Shown here: in pieces, positions 43,480-53,100 of the stretch
Layout of the letters: every line of letters starts with the position of its first letter
How positions within the stretch are numbered: the first letter of the stretch is position 1
Assembly (NCBI GenBank): GCA_934394565.1
Contig: CAKRQV010000003.1
Location: 136,370-200,369, forward strand
Length of the DNA stretch: 64,000 nucleotides
Source of the DNA: an uncultured Lachnospiraceae bacterium
Lineage (GTDB): Bacteria; Bacillota; Clostridia; Lachnospirales; Lachnospiraceae
Direction: 5' to 3'
Position numbers and translations under genes: made by a program
Notes under the pieces: generated by a model
The model's database searches: none
Told to the model about the DNA's origin: nothing
The model's input: the letters and a program-made list of their open reading frames with translations, nothing else

Positions 43480-44385
43480 TTACCAGTGCCTGTTTTGAAA
43501 AACAGTATTTTTCATATGCGTGGCAATAAAATCTTTGGCATACTCGATAAACTTTCTGGCCGCCGGGGATGCCATCTGCAGAGATGGCACAGCAAGCCCC
43601 AGCCGACGGACAGCATGGGGATCAAGCGGCATCGTCTGTACATTTGTGTCATTATGTTCCAGCACCATACCGGGCAGGATACTGATGCCAAGGCCACAGG
43701 ACACCATGGCAATGATCGTATAGTCATCCTTCGCCGAATACTGGATATCGGGATGTACATGCTGCTCATGCAGCAGGCGGTGGATATCGATATCCGTACC
43801 TTTTTCGGAAATAATAAACTTCTGGTCATTGCACTGTTTTATGGGGAACGCTTCGCGATTCTCTCCGTCATACTCTGGCGGCAGTACAGCCAGCAGCGGA
43901 TCTTCTGCCAGCGGGATCCAATCGTACCAGTCATCCACGCCTTCACTGAAAAATCCCATATCGACCTCCCGCCGCTGCATCCATTCAAGAATATCCTGTG
44001 CACCACCTTCCTTAAAATGAATTTCAATCTGCGGATAATCTTTTCTGAATTCGCGGATGATCTGGGGCAGCCATTTACGGGAAATACTCGAATATGTTCC
44101 GATCTGCAAAGACCCCCTGTTCAGATCATGCAGATTTTCCACCGTCTGCTGCAGATTATCCTGACTCTGGACGATCTGGCTGACATAGGAAAGGATCTCT
44201 TCCCCGGCAGCCGTCAGATACGCACCATTTCTGTTGCGGTAAAACAGGGTCAGCCCCAGTTCATCTTCCATCCGTTTCAGCGTATGGCTCACACCGGACT
44301 GGGTATATCCCAGTACTTCTGCAGCTTTTGAAAAGCTATGGTGACGTACAACCTCCATAAATATATGATATTTGCTGATTTCCAT
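43480..44385 (-). CDS. LysR-family transcriptional regulator
   Basis: The protein has 301 residues. An N-terminal winged HTH (HSFSKAAEVLGYTQSGVSHT) is followed by a periplasmic-binding-like effector domain (GSLQIGTYSSISRKWLPQII). It is divergent from the PutP-type symporter across a 229-bp gap with repeated TGTCAT elements, so it probably controls that gene and itself. The effector is unknown. The length is normal for the family. Confidence 0.88.
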   Translation of the reverse strand: MEISKYHIFMEVVRHHSFSKAAEVLGYTQSGVSHTLKRMEDELGLTLFYRNRNGAYLTAAGEEILSYVSQIVQSQDNLQQTVENLHDLNRGSLQIGTYSSISRKWLPQIIREFRKDYPQIEIHFKEGGAQDILEWMQRREVDMGFFSEGVDDWYDWIPLAEDPLLAVLPPEYDGENREAFPIKQCNDQKFIISEKGTDIDIHRLLHEQHVHPDIQYSAKDDYTIIAMVSCGLGISILPGMVLEHNDTNVQTMPLDPHAVRRLGLAVPSLQMASPAARKFIEYAKDFIATHMKNTVFQNRHW

Positions 44386-44455
44386 ACAATTACTTCCTTT
44401 ATATATTAGATTGCCAGTACAGGCTTATCGCACCTTACTTTTTTGACAGCCGTCC

Positions 44456-44488
44456 TGCCTATGGGTTTCCACAGGCACTTTTTTTACG
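44456..44488 (+). terminator. Hairpin with T7 run upstream of putP, without an upstream plus-strand gene
   Basis: TGCCTATGG (44456-44464) and CCACAGGCA (44469-44477) pair with one mismatch around GTTT and are followed by CTTTTTTT. It looks like a plus-strand terminator, although the divergent LysR gene lies to its left. It may end a short leader or small RNA, or be a relic. Confidence 0.5.
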
Positions 44489-44496
44489 TTTATCTC

Positions 44497-44522
44497 TGTC
44501 ATATTTTATGTCATTTTGTCAT
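44497..44522. promoter_or_regulatory. Three TGTCAT repeats upstream of putP
   Basis: TGTCAT occurs at 44497-44502, 44509-44514 and 44517-44522, about 30-60 bp upstream of the putP -35 box. The position is right for an activator such as the divergent LysR protein; binding is inferred. Confidence 0.4.
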
Positions 44523-44553
44523 AGTTGTCCATACTTTTATGAATCATTGTCGC

Positions 44554-44581
44554 TTTACCAATGCCAAATATCCGCTATAAT
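44554..44581 (+). promoter_or_regulatory. Sigma-A-type promoter of putP
   Basis: TTTACC (44554-44559) and a perfect TATAAT (44576-44581) are separated by 16 bp, 34 bp before the putP ATG. Confidence 0.6.
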
Positions 44582-44614
44582 GGAACTGTTGATTTACTGA
44601 AGGAGGAGAATAAC

Positions 44615-46150
44615 ATGGATTCATCTACTGTAGCAATTCTGATCGCCTTTGCCTGTTATCTGGCACTGATGATCCTTATCGGTGTTGCCTGTATGAAAAA
44701 GACAGGCAGTGCCAGTGATTATTTTCTTGGCGGACGTGGCCTGAGTGGTCCGGTTGCCGCATTGTCCGCACAGGCTTCTGATATGAGTGGCTGGCTCCTG
44801 ATGGGTCTGCCAGGTTCTATCTACGCACTTGGTACCGGCCAGGCCTGGATTGCCATTGGTCTTGGTCTTGGTACGATCGCCAACTGGCTGATCATCGCCA
44901 AACCCCTGCGCCGTTATACCATCGTAGCTGACAATTCCCTGACATTACCGGAATTTTTTGGCAACCGCTACAAAGACGAGAAAAAGATCCTTTTAGGTGT
45001 GTCTTCTGTGATCATCTGCATCTTTTTCCTGGTCTACACAGCTTCTGCGCTGGCTTCCGGCGGCAAGCTGTTCAATTCAGTATTTGGTATTGACTATCAT
45101 ATCGCGCTGTTTATCGGTGCTGCTGTTATTCTGGTCTACACATTTATGGGCGGTTTTCTCGCTGTATGTACAACAGATTTCGTGCAGGGTATGCTGATGT
45201 TAGTCGGACTGTTGGTCGTTCCGATCATTGCCTGGAACTTTGTCAGTGGGGATTTTGCAAATACACTGGCCAGCACGGGCGTTAATTCAGAGCATTACAT
45301 GAGCCTGTTTTATAATGGAGACCATCCGATCAAGCTTGTTGAAGTTCTTTCTAATGTGGCATGGGGACTTGGATACTGTGGTATGCCACATATTCTGGTG
45401 CGTTTTATGGCAGTCAAGAATGAAAAAGAGTTGAGGAAATCCTCTGTGATTGCAATCGTATGGGTTGTGATCTCACTTTCTTTCGCTGTTGTTATCGGTG
45501 TTGTCGGCAGAGCTTTCCTGTTCCCGACGATTCTTGGCACGGAGGGTGCTGCTTCTACAGAATCTGTATTTATTGAAATGATTACCCGTGTATTTACGGA
45601 ATATCTGCCGCTGCCATTTATCGGTGGTCTGTTTATCTGTGGTATTCTGGCAGCAATCATGTCAACAGCAGATTCTCAGCTGCTGGTCTGCTCTTCGGCT
45701 GTTTCCACGGATATCTATAAGGATATTCTGGATCCGAAAGCTGATGATAAAAAGGTGCTGATGATTGGCCGTATTACGACGCTGGCTGTGGCTGTGATTG
45801 CTTTCTTTATTGCATGGGATCCGAACAGTTCGATCATGGGTCTGGTTTCGGATGCCTGGGCTGGTCTTGGTTCTGCGTTTGGACCGCTGGTGCTGATGAG
45901 TCTGTTCTGGAAGCGGACAAATCTGGCTGGGGCTGTGGCTGGTCTGGTCTCCGGTGCAGGCACGGTACTTGTGTGGGATTATCTGCCGCTGGTTAATGGG
46001 CAGACCATTTATGTGGCTACCGGAGTATATTCTTTATTAGTCGGATTCTTTATCAGTCTGCTGTTTATTGTAGTAGTCAGCCTGGTTACAAAGGCACCCT
46101 CTAAGGAAGTTACAGATCAGTTTGACGCTTACAAGGCGTATCGTGAGTAG
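44615..46150 (+). CDS. putP: Sodium/proline symporter, SSS family (PutP-like)
   Basis: This 511-residue protein has about 13 membrane helices. The PutP-type core SAQASDMSGWLLMGLPGSIY (helix 2) and AAIMSTADSQLLVCSSAVST (helix 9, with the Ser/Thr sodium site) are clear, as is DYFLGGRGLSGPVAALSA. It probably imports proline with sodium, though some close homologues carry other substrates. AAGGAGGAG precedes the ATG; the frame from 44561 lacks a ribosome site. Its 3' half is markedly G-rich on the coding strand, unlike its 5' part. Confidence 0.88.
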   Translation: MDSSTVAILIAFACYLALMILIGVACMKKTGSASDYFLGGRGLSGPVAALSAQASDMSGWLLMGLPGSIYALGTGQAWIAIGLGLGTIANWLIIAKPLRRYTIVADNSLTLPEFFGNRYKDEKKILLGVSSVIICIFFLVYTASALASGGKLFNSVFGIDYHIALFIGAAVILVYTFMGGFLAVCTTDFVQGMLMLVGLLVVPIIAWNFVSGDFANTLASTGVNSEHYMSLFYNGDHPIKLVEVLSNVAWGLGYCGMPHILVRFMAVKNEKELRKSSVIAIVWVVISLSFAVVIGVVGRAFLFPTILGTEGAASTESVFIEMITRVFTEYLPLPFIGGLFICGILAAIMSTADSQLLVCSSAVSTDIYKDILDPKADDKKVLMIGRITTLAVAVIAFFIAWDPNSSIMGLVSDAWAGLGSAFGPLVLMSLFWKRTNLAGAVAGLVSGAGTVLVWDYLPLVNGQTIYVATGVYSLLVGFFISLLFIVVVSLVTKAPSKEVTDQFDAYKAYRE

Positions 46151-46174
46151 GTAACAGACGAACGGACGGACGAA

Positions 46175-46249
46175 AAGAGCTGTCACATAGGATACATCCA
46201 TTTTACTGTTTTACACACTAAAAAGGATATATTCCATGTGACAGCTCTT
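46175..46249. terminator. Perfect 14-bp inverted repeat between putP and cysE
   Basis: AAGAGCTGTCACAT (46175-46188) pairs perfectly with ATGTGACAGCTCTT (46236-46249). The inner flanks pair partly further, leaving a large loop. It lies between convergent genes and is best read as a bidirectional terminator, although no T run follows. Confidence 0.5.
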
Positions 46250-46278
46250 CTATGCTGACTTCAAAGTATTTCCTTATA

Positions 46279-47247
46279 TTACATGCGGTCCCAGCCGTTT
46301 TCCTGGACGAGATCCTGCCGTTCGTCGTGGGTCTCGCGGTAGTGGAAGACGAGTTCCTGGTTTTTAAGGCTTACCCGGGCTCCGGCGGGGATGGATGAGG
46401 TGATGAATACATTACCTCCTACAACAACATCATGTCCGATGACTGTTTCGCCACCGAGGATGGAGGCGTTGGAGTAGATGGTGACGTTGTCTTCGATGGT
46501 GGGGTGCCTCTTTTTGTTTTTAAGGGCCTGGCCGCCACGGGTGGACAGACCACCGAGGGTTACGCCCTGGTAAATTTTCACATGATCTCCGATGGTTGTC
46601 GTTTCACCGATAACAATGCCGGTTCCGTGATCGATGAAGAAATATTTGCCAATGGTCGCACCGGGATGGATGTCTACACCGGTGATCGTATGGGCGTATT
46701 CGGACATGATGCGGGGGATCATAGGCACGCCGAGCTTGTGCAGTACATGGGCAATACGGTGTACGATGATGGCATAAAATCCCGGATAAGAGAAGATGAT
46801 CTCATCTTTGTTAAACGCTGCCGGATCGCCTTCATAAGCAGCTTCTACATCTGTCTCGATGCATTCGCGGATCATCGGGATCTGTTCAAAGAAGGTCAGG
46901 GCAATCTCCTGTGCCTCTTCCCATGCCTGTTCCGGAGTAATCCCGGACTTTCCTTCGACGTGTTTCCATACGAGGGAAATCTGCTTGGTCAGGTTATATA
47001 AAACATCTTCCAGAAGCATGGACACCGTATTTTCCATGGTATACGTGCGGTAATGCTCATTCCGAAAATATCCGGGGAATATGATGATCTGGACTTTTTT
47101 GAGTATATCAACAACGATTTCTTTACTTGGATCATCAAAATGATTCTTTTTATCTACCACACGTCCTTTTTCATAATCCGCAAGGAGTGTATTGGTCAGC
47201 TGGCGGATGCGCTGCTGGGTGTTTGCCTGCTCTGTCATATGTTTCAA
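46279..47247 (-). CDS. cysE: Serine O-acetyltransferase (EpsC-type)
   Basis: This 322-residue protein has an N-terminal helical SAT domain and a C-terminal left-handed beta-helix: DIHPGATIGKYFFIDHGTGI, VIGETTTIGDHVKIYQGVTL, SNASILGGETVIG. The His of FIDHGTG and the Asp of GVDIHPGA fit CysE. It makes O-acetylserine from serine and acetyl-CoA for cysteine synthesis. The length fits the longer EpsC/SatA group. GGAGG lies seven bases before the ATG at 47247. No cysK is adjacent. Confidence 0.9.
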   Translation of the reverse strand: MKHMTEQANTQQRIRQLTNTLLADYEKGRVVDKKNHFDDPSKEIVVDILKKVQIIIFPGYFRNEHYRTYTMENTVSMLLEDVLYNLTKQISLVWKHVEGKSGITPEQAWEEAQEIALTFFEQIPMIRECIETDVEAAYEGDPAAFNKDEIIFSYPGFYAIIVHRIAHVLHKLGVPMIPRIMSEYAHTITGVDIHPGATIGKYFFIDHGTGIVIGETTTIGDHVKIYQGVTLGGLSTRGGQALKNKKRHPTIEDNVTIYSNASILGGETVIGHDVVVGGNVFITSSIPAGARVSLKNQELVFHYRETHDERQDLVQENGWDRM

Positions 47248-47375
47248 CCTCCGTTTTTCGCTTTCTACAGTATAACAGTATATGCAGGATTCGTCTATGG
47301 AAAACTTGTAAGCTGTTACTCCATTTTTATGCCTAAAAACGGTTCACCGGATTTTTTCGCACATACATAACATAA

Positions 47376-47413
47376 AAATGACAGTCTCCAGACTTTACTG
47401 TAAACTGTCATTT
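47376..47413 (-). terminator. Rho-independent terminator of mnmA
   Basis: Perfect 10-bp arms (47376-47385 with 47404-47413) are followed by a TTTTTATG tail on the minus strand, shortly after the mnmA stop. Confidence 0.7.
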
Positions 47414-47434
47414 CAATATACATATTTCTTATAG

Positions 47435-48517
47435 CTATGCCCCGATCTCACAGATCCGGCCACCGCCGATGACAAGCTCGTCATCATATAAAACGACGGC
47501 CTGGCCTTTGGTAATGGCTCGCTGTGGCTCATCAAATTTCAGATGGAGTTTTCCATCCTCTGTCTGCCAGGCCAGTGCCGGTGCTTCTTTGTGGCGGTAT
47601 CGAATTTTTGCTTTTACCCGGATCGGCTCGCTGATTTTTTCAAAGGCGATCATATTTACTTCGTCTGCTGTCAGCTCACGATGAAACAGATCTTCGTTCT
47701 TTCCCAGCACAACAGTGTTGTCTGACGGACGAATATCTGTCACGTAGATGCGCTTTCCTGCCGCCAGCTTAAGGCCACGGCGCTGGCCGATCGTATAATG
47801 TTCAATTCCTTCATGCTGTCCCAGCACCTTGCCCTCTGTATCCACAAAATCGCCCGGTGGCAGCATCTCGTCTGTAAATCTTGAGATTGCACGCGCATAA
47901 TCTCCATCCGGTACAAAACAGATATCCTGACTGTCCGGTTTCGCAGCATTGACAAACCCATGCTCTTCGGCAATCCTTCGAATATCTTCTTTTCGGTATG
48001 CTCCCAGCGGGAAACGCACATGAGCCAGCTGTTCCTGTGTCAGATCGTACAGTACATAGGACTGATCTTTCGTTGCATCCAGTCCTTTTTTCAACAGATA
48101 CCGGCCACTTTCTGTATCTTTTTCCACACGTGCATAGTGTCCGGTCACAATAAAGTCTCTCTGCAGCTCATTCATACGCTGAAAGAGTTTTCCAAATTTC
48201 AGGTAGCGATTACAGTCGATACACGGATTTGGCGTACAGCCGTTTCTGTAGGCTTCGATAAAACGCTCGATAACTGCGCCATGGAAATGCTCACTGAAAT
48301 TAAATACATAAAACGGCATATCCAGCTTATACGCCACTGCCCGGGCATCCTGTGCATCATCCAATGAACAGCAGGTTTTTGTCCGCTCAATGCCCAGATC
48401 CTCGTTCTCATACAGTTTCAGCATCACACCGATACAGTCTGCTCCCGCCTCTTTCGTCAAAAGAGCCGCCACCGAACTGTCCACGCCTCCACTCATCGCA
48501 ATAATCGCCTTTTCCAT
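47435..48517 (-). CDS. mnmA: tRNA-specific 2-thiouridylase MnmA
   Basis: This 360-residue protein has the PP-loop AMSGGVDSSVAALLTKEA, the catalytic Cys pair CCSLDDAQDAR and NPCIDCNRYLKFG, the KPDSQDICFVPDGDYA loop and the C-terminal barrel. It adds sulfur to U34 of tRNA-Glu/Gln/Lys. AAGGAG precedes the ATG at 48517; the longer frame adds 42 residues without a ribosome site. No cysteine desulfurase gene is adjacent. Confidence 0.94.
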   Translation of the reverse strand: MEKAIIAMSGGVDSSVAALLTKEAGADCIGVMLKLYENEDLGIERTKTCCSLDDAQDARAVAYKLDMPFYVFNFSEHFHGAVIERFIEAYRNGCTPNPCIDCNRYLKFGKLFQRMNELQRDFIVTGHYARVEKDTESGRYLLKKGLDATKDQSYVLYDLTQEQLAHVRFPLGAYRKEDIRRIAEEHGFVNAAKPDSQDICFVPDGDYARAISRFTDEMLPPGDFVDTEGKVLGQHEGIEHYTIGQRRGLKLAAGKRIYVTDIRPSDNTVVLGKNEDLFHRELTADEVNMIAFEKISEPIRVKAKIRYRHKEAPALAWQTEDGKLHLKFDEPQRAITKGQAVVLYDDELVIGGGRICEIGA

Positions 48518-48632
48518 ACAATCTCCTTTTATCTCTACTATATGTCTATATGTCAAATTATTTTTTGTATCATTTTCTCTGCCATTATAGGGGATTTGAA
48601 GGTAATTTTCAATAGGAGGTTGTGAAGGGATA

Positions 48633-48680
48633 GAGACGGACAAGGAAAAATCCCCGGCAGGATTTTCCCTTGTCCGTCTC
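48633..48680. terminator. Long near-perfect hairpin (21-bp stem) after gltD
   Basis: The arms 48633-48653 and 48660-48680 pair over 21 bp with one mismatch around a 6-nt loop. It lies 10 bp after the gltD stop and is expected to terminate or stabilise the gltBD message. T runs are lacking. Confidence 0.65.
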
Positions 48681-48689
48681 CAAAATATT

Positions 48690-50183
48690 CTATTGTACTG
48701 ACAGATTCGTGTATCCCATCAGGCTCTCATCCACAGCCCGTGCTGCCTCACGTCCTTCACGGATTGCCCAGACAACCAGCGACTGTCCACGATGCATATC
48801 ACCCGCTGTAAATACATTCTCCACATTCGTCTCATATTTACCGGCCTCGGTAGCTACATTCGTTCTCTGGTTTAATTCAACCCCGAATGCCTTGGCCACA
48901 TACTGCTGCGTACCAAGGAAACCAGCCGCAATCAGCACGATATCCACATCCACGATCTCTTCCGTACCGGCGATCGGCACCATCATCATACGGCCGGACT
49001 TCTCATCCTTCTTACTCTCCAGTTTCACCAGCTTTGCCTTACAGAGCTCACCCTTCTCATTCTTGATAAACTCCGTCACTGTCGTAGTATAGATTCGTGG
49101 ATCATGTCCCCAAAGGGCAATTGCCTCCTCCTGACCATAATCTGTCTTGCAGACCTTTGGCCACTGCGGCCACGGATTATTGGCTGCACGGTTATCCGGT
49201 GCCTTTGGCATCATTTCCAGCTGTACCACACTCTGCGCACCCAGACGGATGGCTGTACCACAGCAGTCGTTACCGGTATCACCACCACCGATGACCATAA
49301 CCTTTTTATTCTTGACATTGACATGCTTGCCGTCCTTTAAATCTGAATCCAAAAGACTCTTCGTCACACCTGTCAGGAAATCCACGGCAAAATAAATTCC
49401 CTTTGCATCCCTTCCCGGCACCTTGATATCTCTCGGATTGGAAGCGCCACAGCACAGGACAACACGGTCATATTCTTTCAGAAGCTTTGCAGCGTTGACA
49501 TTTTCACCAACGTTGGCATTCGTCACAAAATGAATACCTTCTTCCTCCATGATTTTCATCTTACGGTCAATCACTCTTTTTTCCAGCTTCATATTCGGGA
49601 TACCATAGCGGAGCAGGCCACCGACACGGTCATTTCGTTCATACACTGTCACTTCATGGCCACGCTTATTCAACTGGTCTGCAGTAGCCAGCCCGGACGG
49701 GCCACTGCCAATAACAGCAATCTTTTTACCGGTACGCACCTTCGGCGGATTGGCCTTGGCCCACCCCATCTCATACGCATGCTCGATGATCGCATATTCA
49801 TTATCCCTTGTGGTTACAGCATCCCCGTTTAAACTGCAGGTACAGGCTTTTTCACACAGTGCCGGACATACGCGAGAGGTAAATTCCGGGAAGTTGCTGG
49901 TCTTTTTCAGTCGCTGGTAAGCGACCTCCCAGTTGCCAAGATATGCCAGATCATTCCACTCCGGAATCAGATTGTGCAGCGGACAGCCACTGGCCATACC
50001 ACCGATCATCATGCCAGACTGGCAGAACGGTACACCACAGGCCATACAGCGTGCGCCCTGCTGCTGCTGTTTTTCCAGCGGCAGGTGCACATGAAACTCT
50101 TTAAAATGTTTGATTCTCTCCAGAGGAGCCTCTGATCTGCTTTCTTCTCTTTTATATTCCATAAATCCAGTTGGTTTTCCCAT
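48690..50183 (-). CDS. gltD: Glutamate synthase small subunit
   Basis: The protein has 497 residues. The N-terminal Fe-S part has cysteine clusters RCMACGVPFCQSG and CPALCEKACTCSLNG. An FAD site follows (AVIGSGPSGLATADQLNKRG) and then an NAD(P)H site (VMVIGGGDTGNDCCGTAIRL). It passes electrons to GltB for glutamate formation from glutamine and 2-oxoglutarate. It lies 12 bp after gltB with GGAGGAG before the ATG. Confidence 0.95.
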   Translation of the reverse strand: MGKPTGFMEYKREESRSEAPLERIKHFKEFHVHLPLEKQQQQGARCMACGVPFCQSGMMIGGMASGCPLHNLIPEWNDLAYLGNWEVAYQRLKKTSNFPEFTSRVCPALCEKACTCSLNGDAVTTRDNEYAIIEHAYEMGWAKANPPKVRTGKKIAVIGSGPSGLATADQLNKRGHEVTVYERNDRVGGLLRYGIPNMKLEKRVIDRKMKIMEEEGIHFVTNANVGENVNAAKLLKEYDRVVLCCGASNPRDIKVPGRDAKGIYFAVDFLTGVTKSLLDSDLKDGKHVNVKNKKVMVIGGGDTGNDCCGTAIRLGAQSVVQLEMMPKAPDNRAANNPWPQWPKVCKTDYGQEEAIALWGHDPRIYTTTVTEFIKNEKGELCKAKLVKLESKKDEKSGRMMMVPIAGTEEIVDVDIVLIAAGFLGTQQYVAKAFGVELNQRTNVATEAGKYETNVENVFTAGDMHRGQSLVVWAIREGREAARAVDESLMGYTNLSVQ

Positions 50184-50195
50184 CGTCTCTCCTCC

Positions 50196-53100
50196 TTACT
50201 TTCTCGCATTCGCATAGAATGCTTCGATCTGTGCCTGCTGACTGTTCAGACCTTTTTCTTCCATCTGCACGATTGCCATCTGCATACGGTTGTAATCGTG
50301 TGGAATGATCTTTTTGAATTTCGGCAGGTAATCGGTAAAGGAATCGAGGATCTGTTTGCCTTTAACAGAATTTGTCGCAGCCACATGCTCCTGGATCATC
50401 TGTTTGAGCTCCAGAACATCGTACTTGGAGGTAATCTTCTCGATGCCTGTCATTTCCTTGTTGATACGGGTATAGATATCGCTGTCTTCATCCAGTACAT
50501 AGGCAATACCACCGCTCATACCTGCAGCAAAGTTCTTGCCGATCTTACCGATGACTACCACACGGCCACCCGTCATATATTCACATCCGTGATCTCCAAC
50601 ACCCTCGACAACAGCCATGGCACCGGAATTTCTGACACAGAAACGCTCACCGGCCACACCGTTGATAAAGGCTTTACCGCTGGTCGCACCGTACAGAGCC
50701 ACGTTACCGATGATAATATTTTCATCCTGTTTATAGGTAATGCCTGTCGGCGGATATACGATCAGCTTACCACCGGAAAGTCCCTTGCCAAAGTAATCGT
50801 TTGAATCTCCCTCCAGCTCAATCGTCATACCTTTCGGAATAAAAGCACCAAAGCTCTGTCCACCGGCACCGGTACACTTGATCTGGTAGGTATCATCTTT
50901 CAGCGTATTGTCACCGTATTTTCTTGTAATCTCTGCACCAAAGATCGTACCGAATGTACGGTCCACATTGGTCACATCCACTTCCAGACGTTTCGGTGTA
51001 CCCTCGTCCAGTGCTTTTTTCAGCTGCTTTAAGAGGATCTTCTCATCCTTTGTCTGCTCCAGCTTGAAATCATACACCTGTTTCGGGTCAAAGATGACTT
51101 TAGCGCCCTTCTTTGCAAACGGATTGTCCAGGATGCGGTGCATGTCCACCTTGGATGCTTTCAGACCATCAATATGCTCTTTCACCTCGAGGAAATCACT
51201 GCGGCCTACCAGCTCATCTACTGTGCGCACACCGAGCTTTGCCATATATTCCCGCATTTCCTGAGCAATAAAGTGCATGAAATTGATAACATATTCCGGT
51301 TTACCGCGGAAATTCTTACGAAGCTCCGGATTCTGTGTAGCCACACCAACCGGACAGGTATCCAGGTTGCAGACACGCATCATGACACAACCCATCGTGA
51401 TCAGCGGTGCTGTCGCAAAACCATATTCCTCGGCGCCTAACATGGCAGCGATCACAACGTCACGGCCACTCATCAGCTTACCATCCGTCTCGATACGGAC
51501 TTTGTTACGCAGATTGTTGCGGATCAGAGTCTGGTGTGTCTCAGCCAGACCAATCTCCCACGGAAGTCCGGCATTGTGGATGGAACTTCTCGGTGCAGCA
51601 CCAGTACCACCGTCATAACCAGAGATCAGGATAACCTGGGCACCGGCTTTGGCAACACCGGCAGCGACAGTACCGACACCGGCCTCAGATACCAGTTTGA
51701 CAGAAATTCTTGCATTTGTATTGGCATTTTTCAGATCGTAGATCAGCTGTGCCAGATCCTCGATCGAATAGATATCATGATGCGGCGGCGGAGAGATCAG
51801 GGATACACCCGGGGTTGAATATCTGGTCTTTGCGATCCACGGATATACCTTTCCGCCCGGCAGATGACCGCCCTCACCCGGTTTTGCGCCCTGTGCCATC
51901 TTGATCTGGATCTCTTTGGCACTGACAAGGTAGCTTGAAGTTACACCAAAGCGGCCGGATGCCACCTGCTTGATCGCAGAGCATCTGTTCTCACCATTTC
52001 TGCCCGGTTTCAGACGGCTCGGTTCCTCACCGCCCTCACCACTGTTGGATTTACCATGGATAGCATTCATGGCCAGTGCCAGAGTCTCATGGGCTTCCTG
52101 GGAAATAGAACCATAAGACATCGCACCGGTCTTAAAACGGGTCACGATAGAGTCTACACTCTCGACTTCCTCGATCGGAATACCTTTTTTCGGATATTTG
52201 AATGCCAGCAGATCACGCAGCGTGCCTTCACGGTGCTCAGAATTGACCTGTGCCGTATATTCTTTAAACTTGCTGTAATCCCCGGTTCTGGTGGATTCCT
52301 GCAACAGATGGATTGTCAGTGGATTGTACAGATGCTGTTCGCCACCGCTTCTCATCTTATGGCGGCCAATGCTGTCAAGGGTCAGATCGCTGTCAAGTCC
52401 CAGCGGATCAAAGGCCTGATCGTGCAGGTCATTGACCTCATCCTCGATATCTCGCAGGGTGATACCGCCGATGCGGCTGACTGTATTCGTAAAATATTTA
52501 TTGATCACAGATTCATCAACACCGATGGCTTCAAAGATCTGTGCACCCATATAGGACTGAATCGTGGAAATACCCATCTTGGAAGCGATCTTTACGATAC
52601 CGCTTATAACAGCTTCATTGTAATCGTTGACAGCAGCATAATAGTCTTTTTTCAGCATGCCGGTCTTGATCAGATCGTCAATCGCTTCGTAGGCCAGATA
52701 CGGGTTGATCGCACAGGCACCGTAGCCAAGCAGCGTTGCAAAATGATGCACTTCCCGCGGTTCTCCAGACTCCAGAATCACAGAAAGAGACGTTCTCTTT
52801 CTCGTATCAACCAGATGATGATGGACAGCAGAGACAGCCAACAGTGACGGAATAGCCACATGATACTCATCCACACCACGGTCAGATAATATGATGATAT
52901 TTACACCATCTCTGTGGGCACGGTCAACTTCGACAAACAGACGATCAATAGCTTTTTCCAGGCTTGTATTTTTGTAATATACCAAAGACAGCGTCGTGAC
53001 TTTGATATGGCTTTCTTCCTTAATATTGCGGATCTTCATCAGATCTGTGTTGGTCAGGATCGGATTATTGATCTGCAGCATATGGCAGTTTTCCGGTTTT

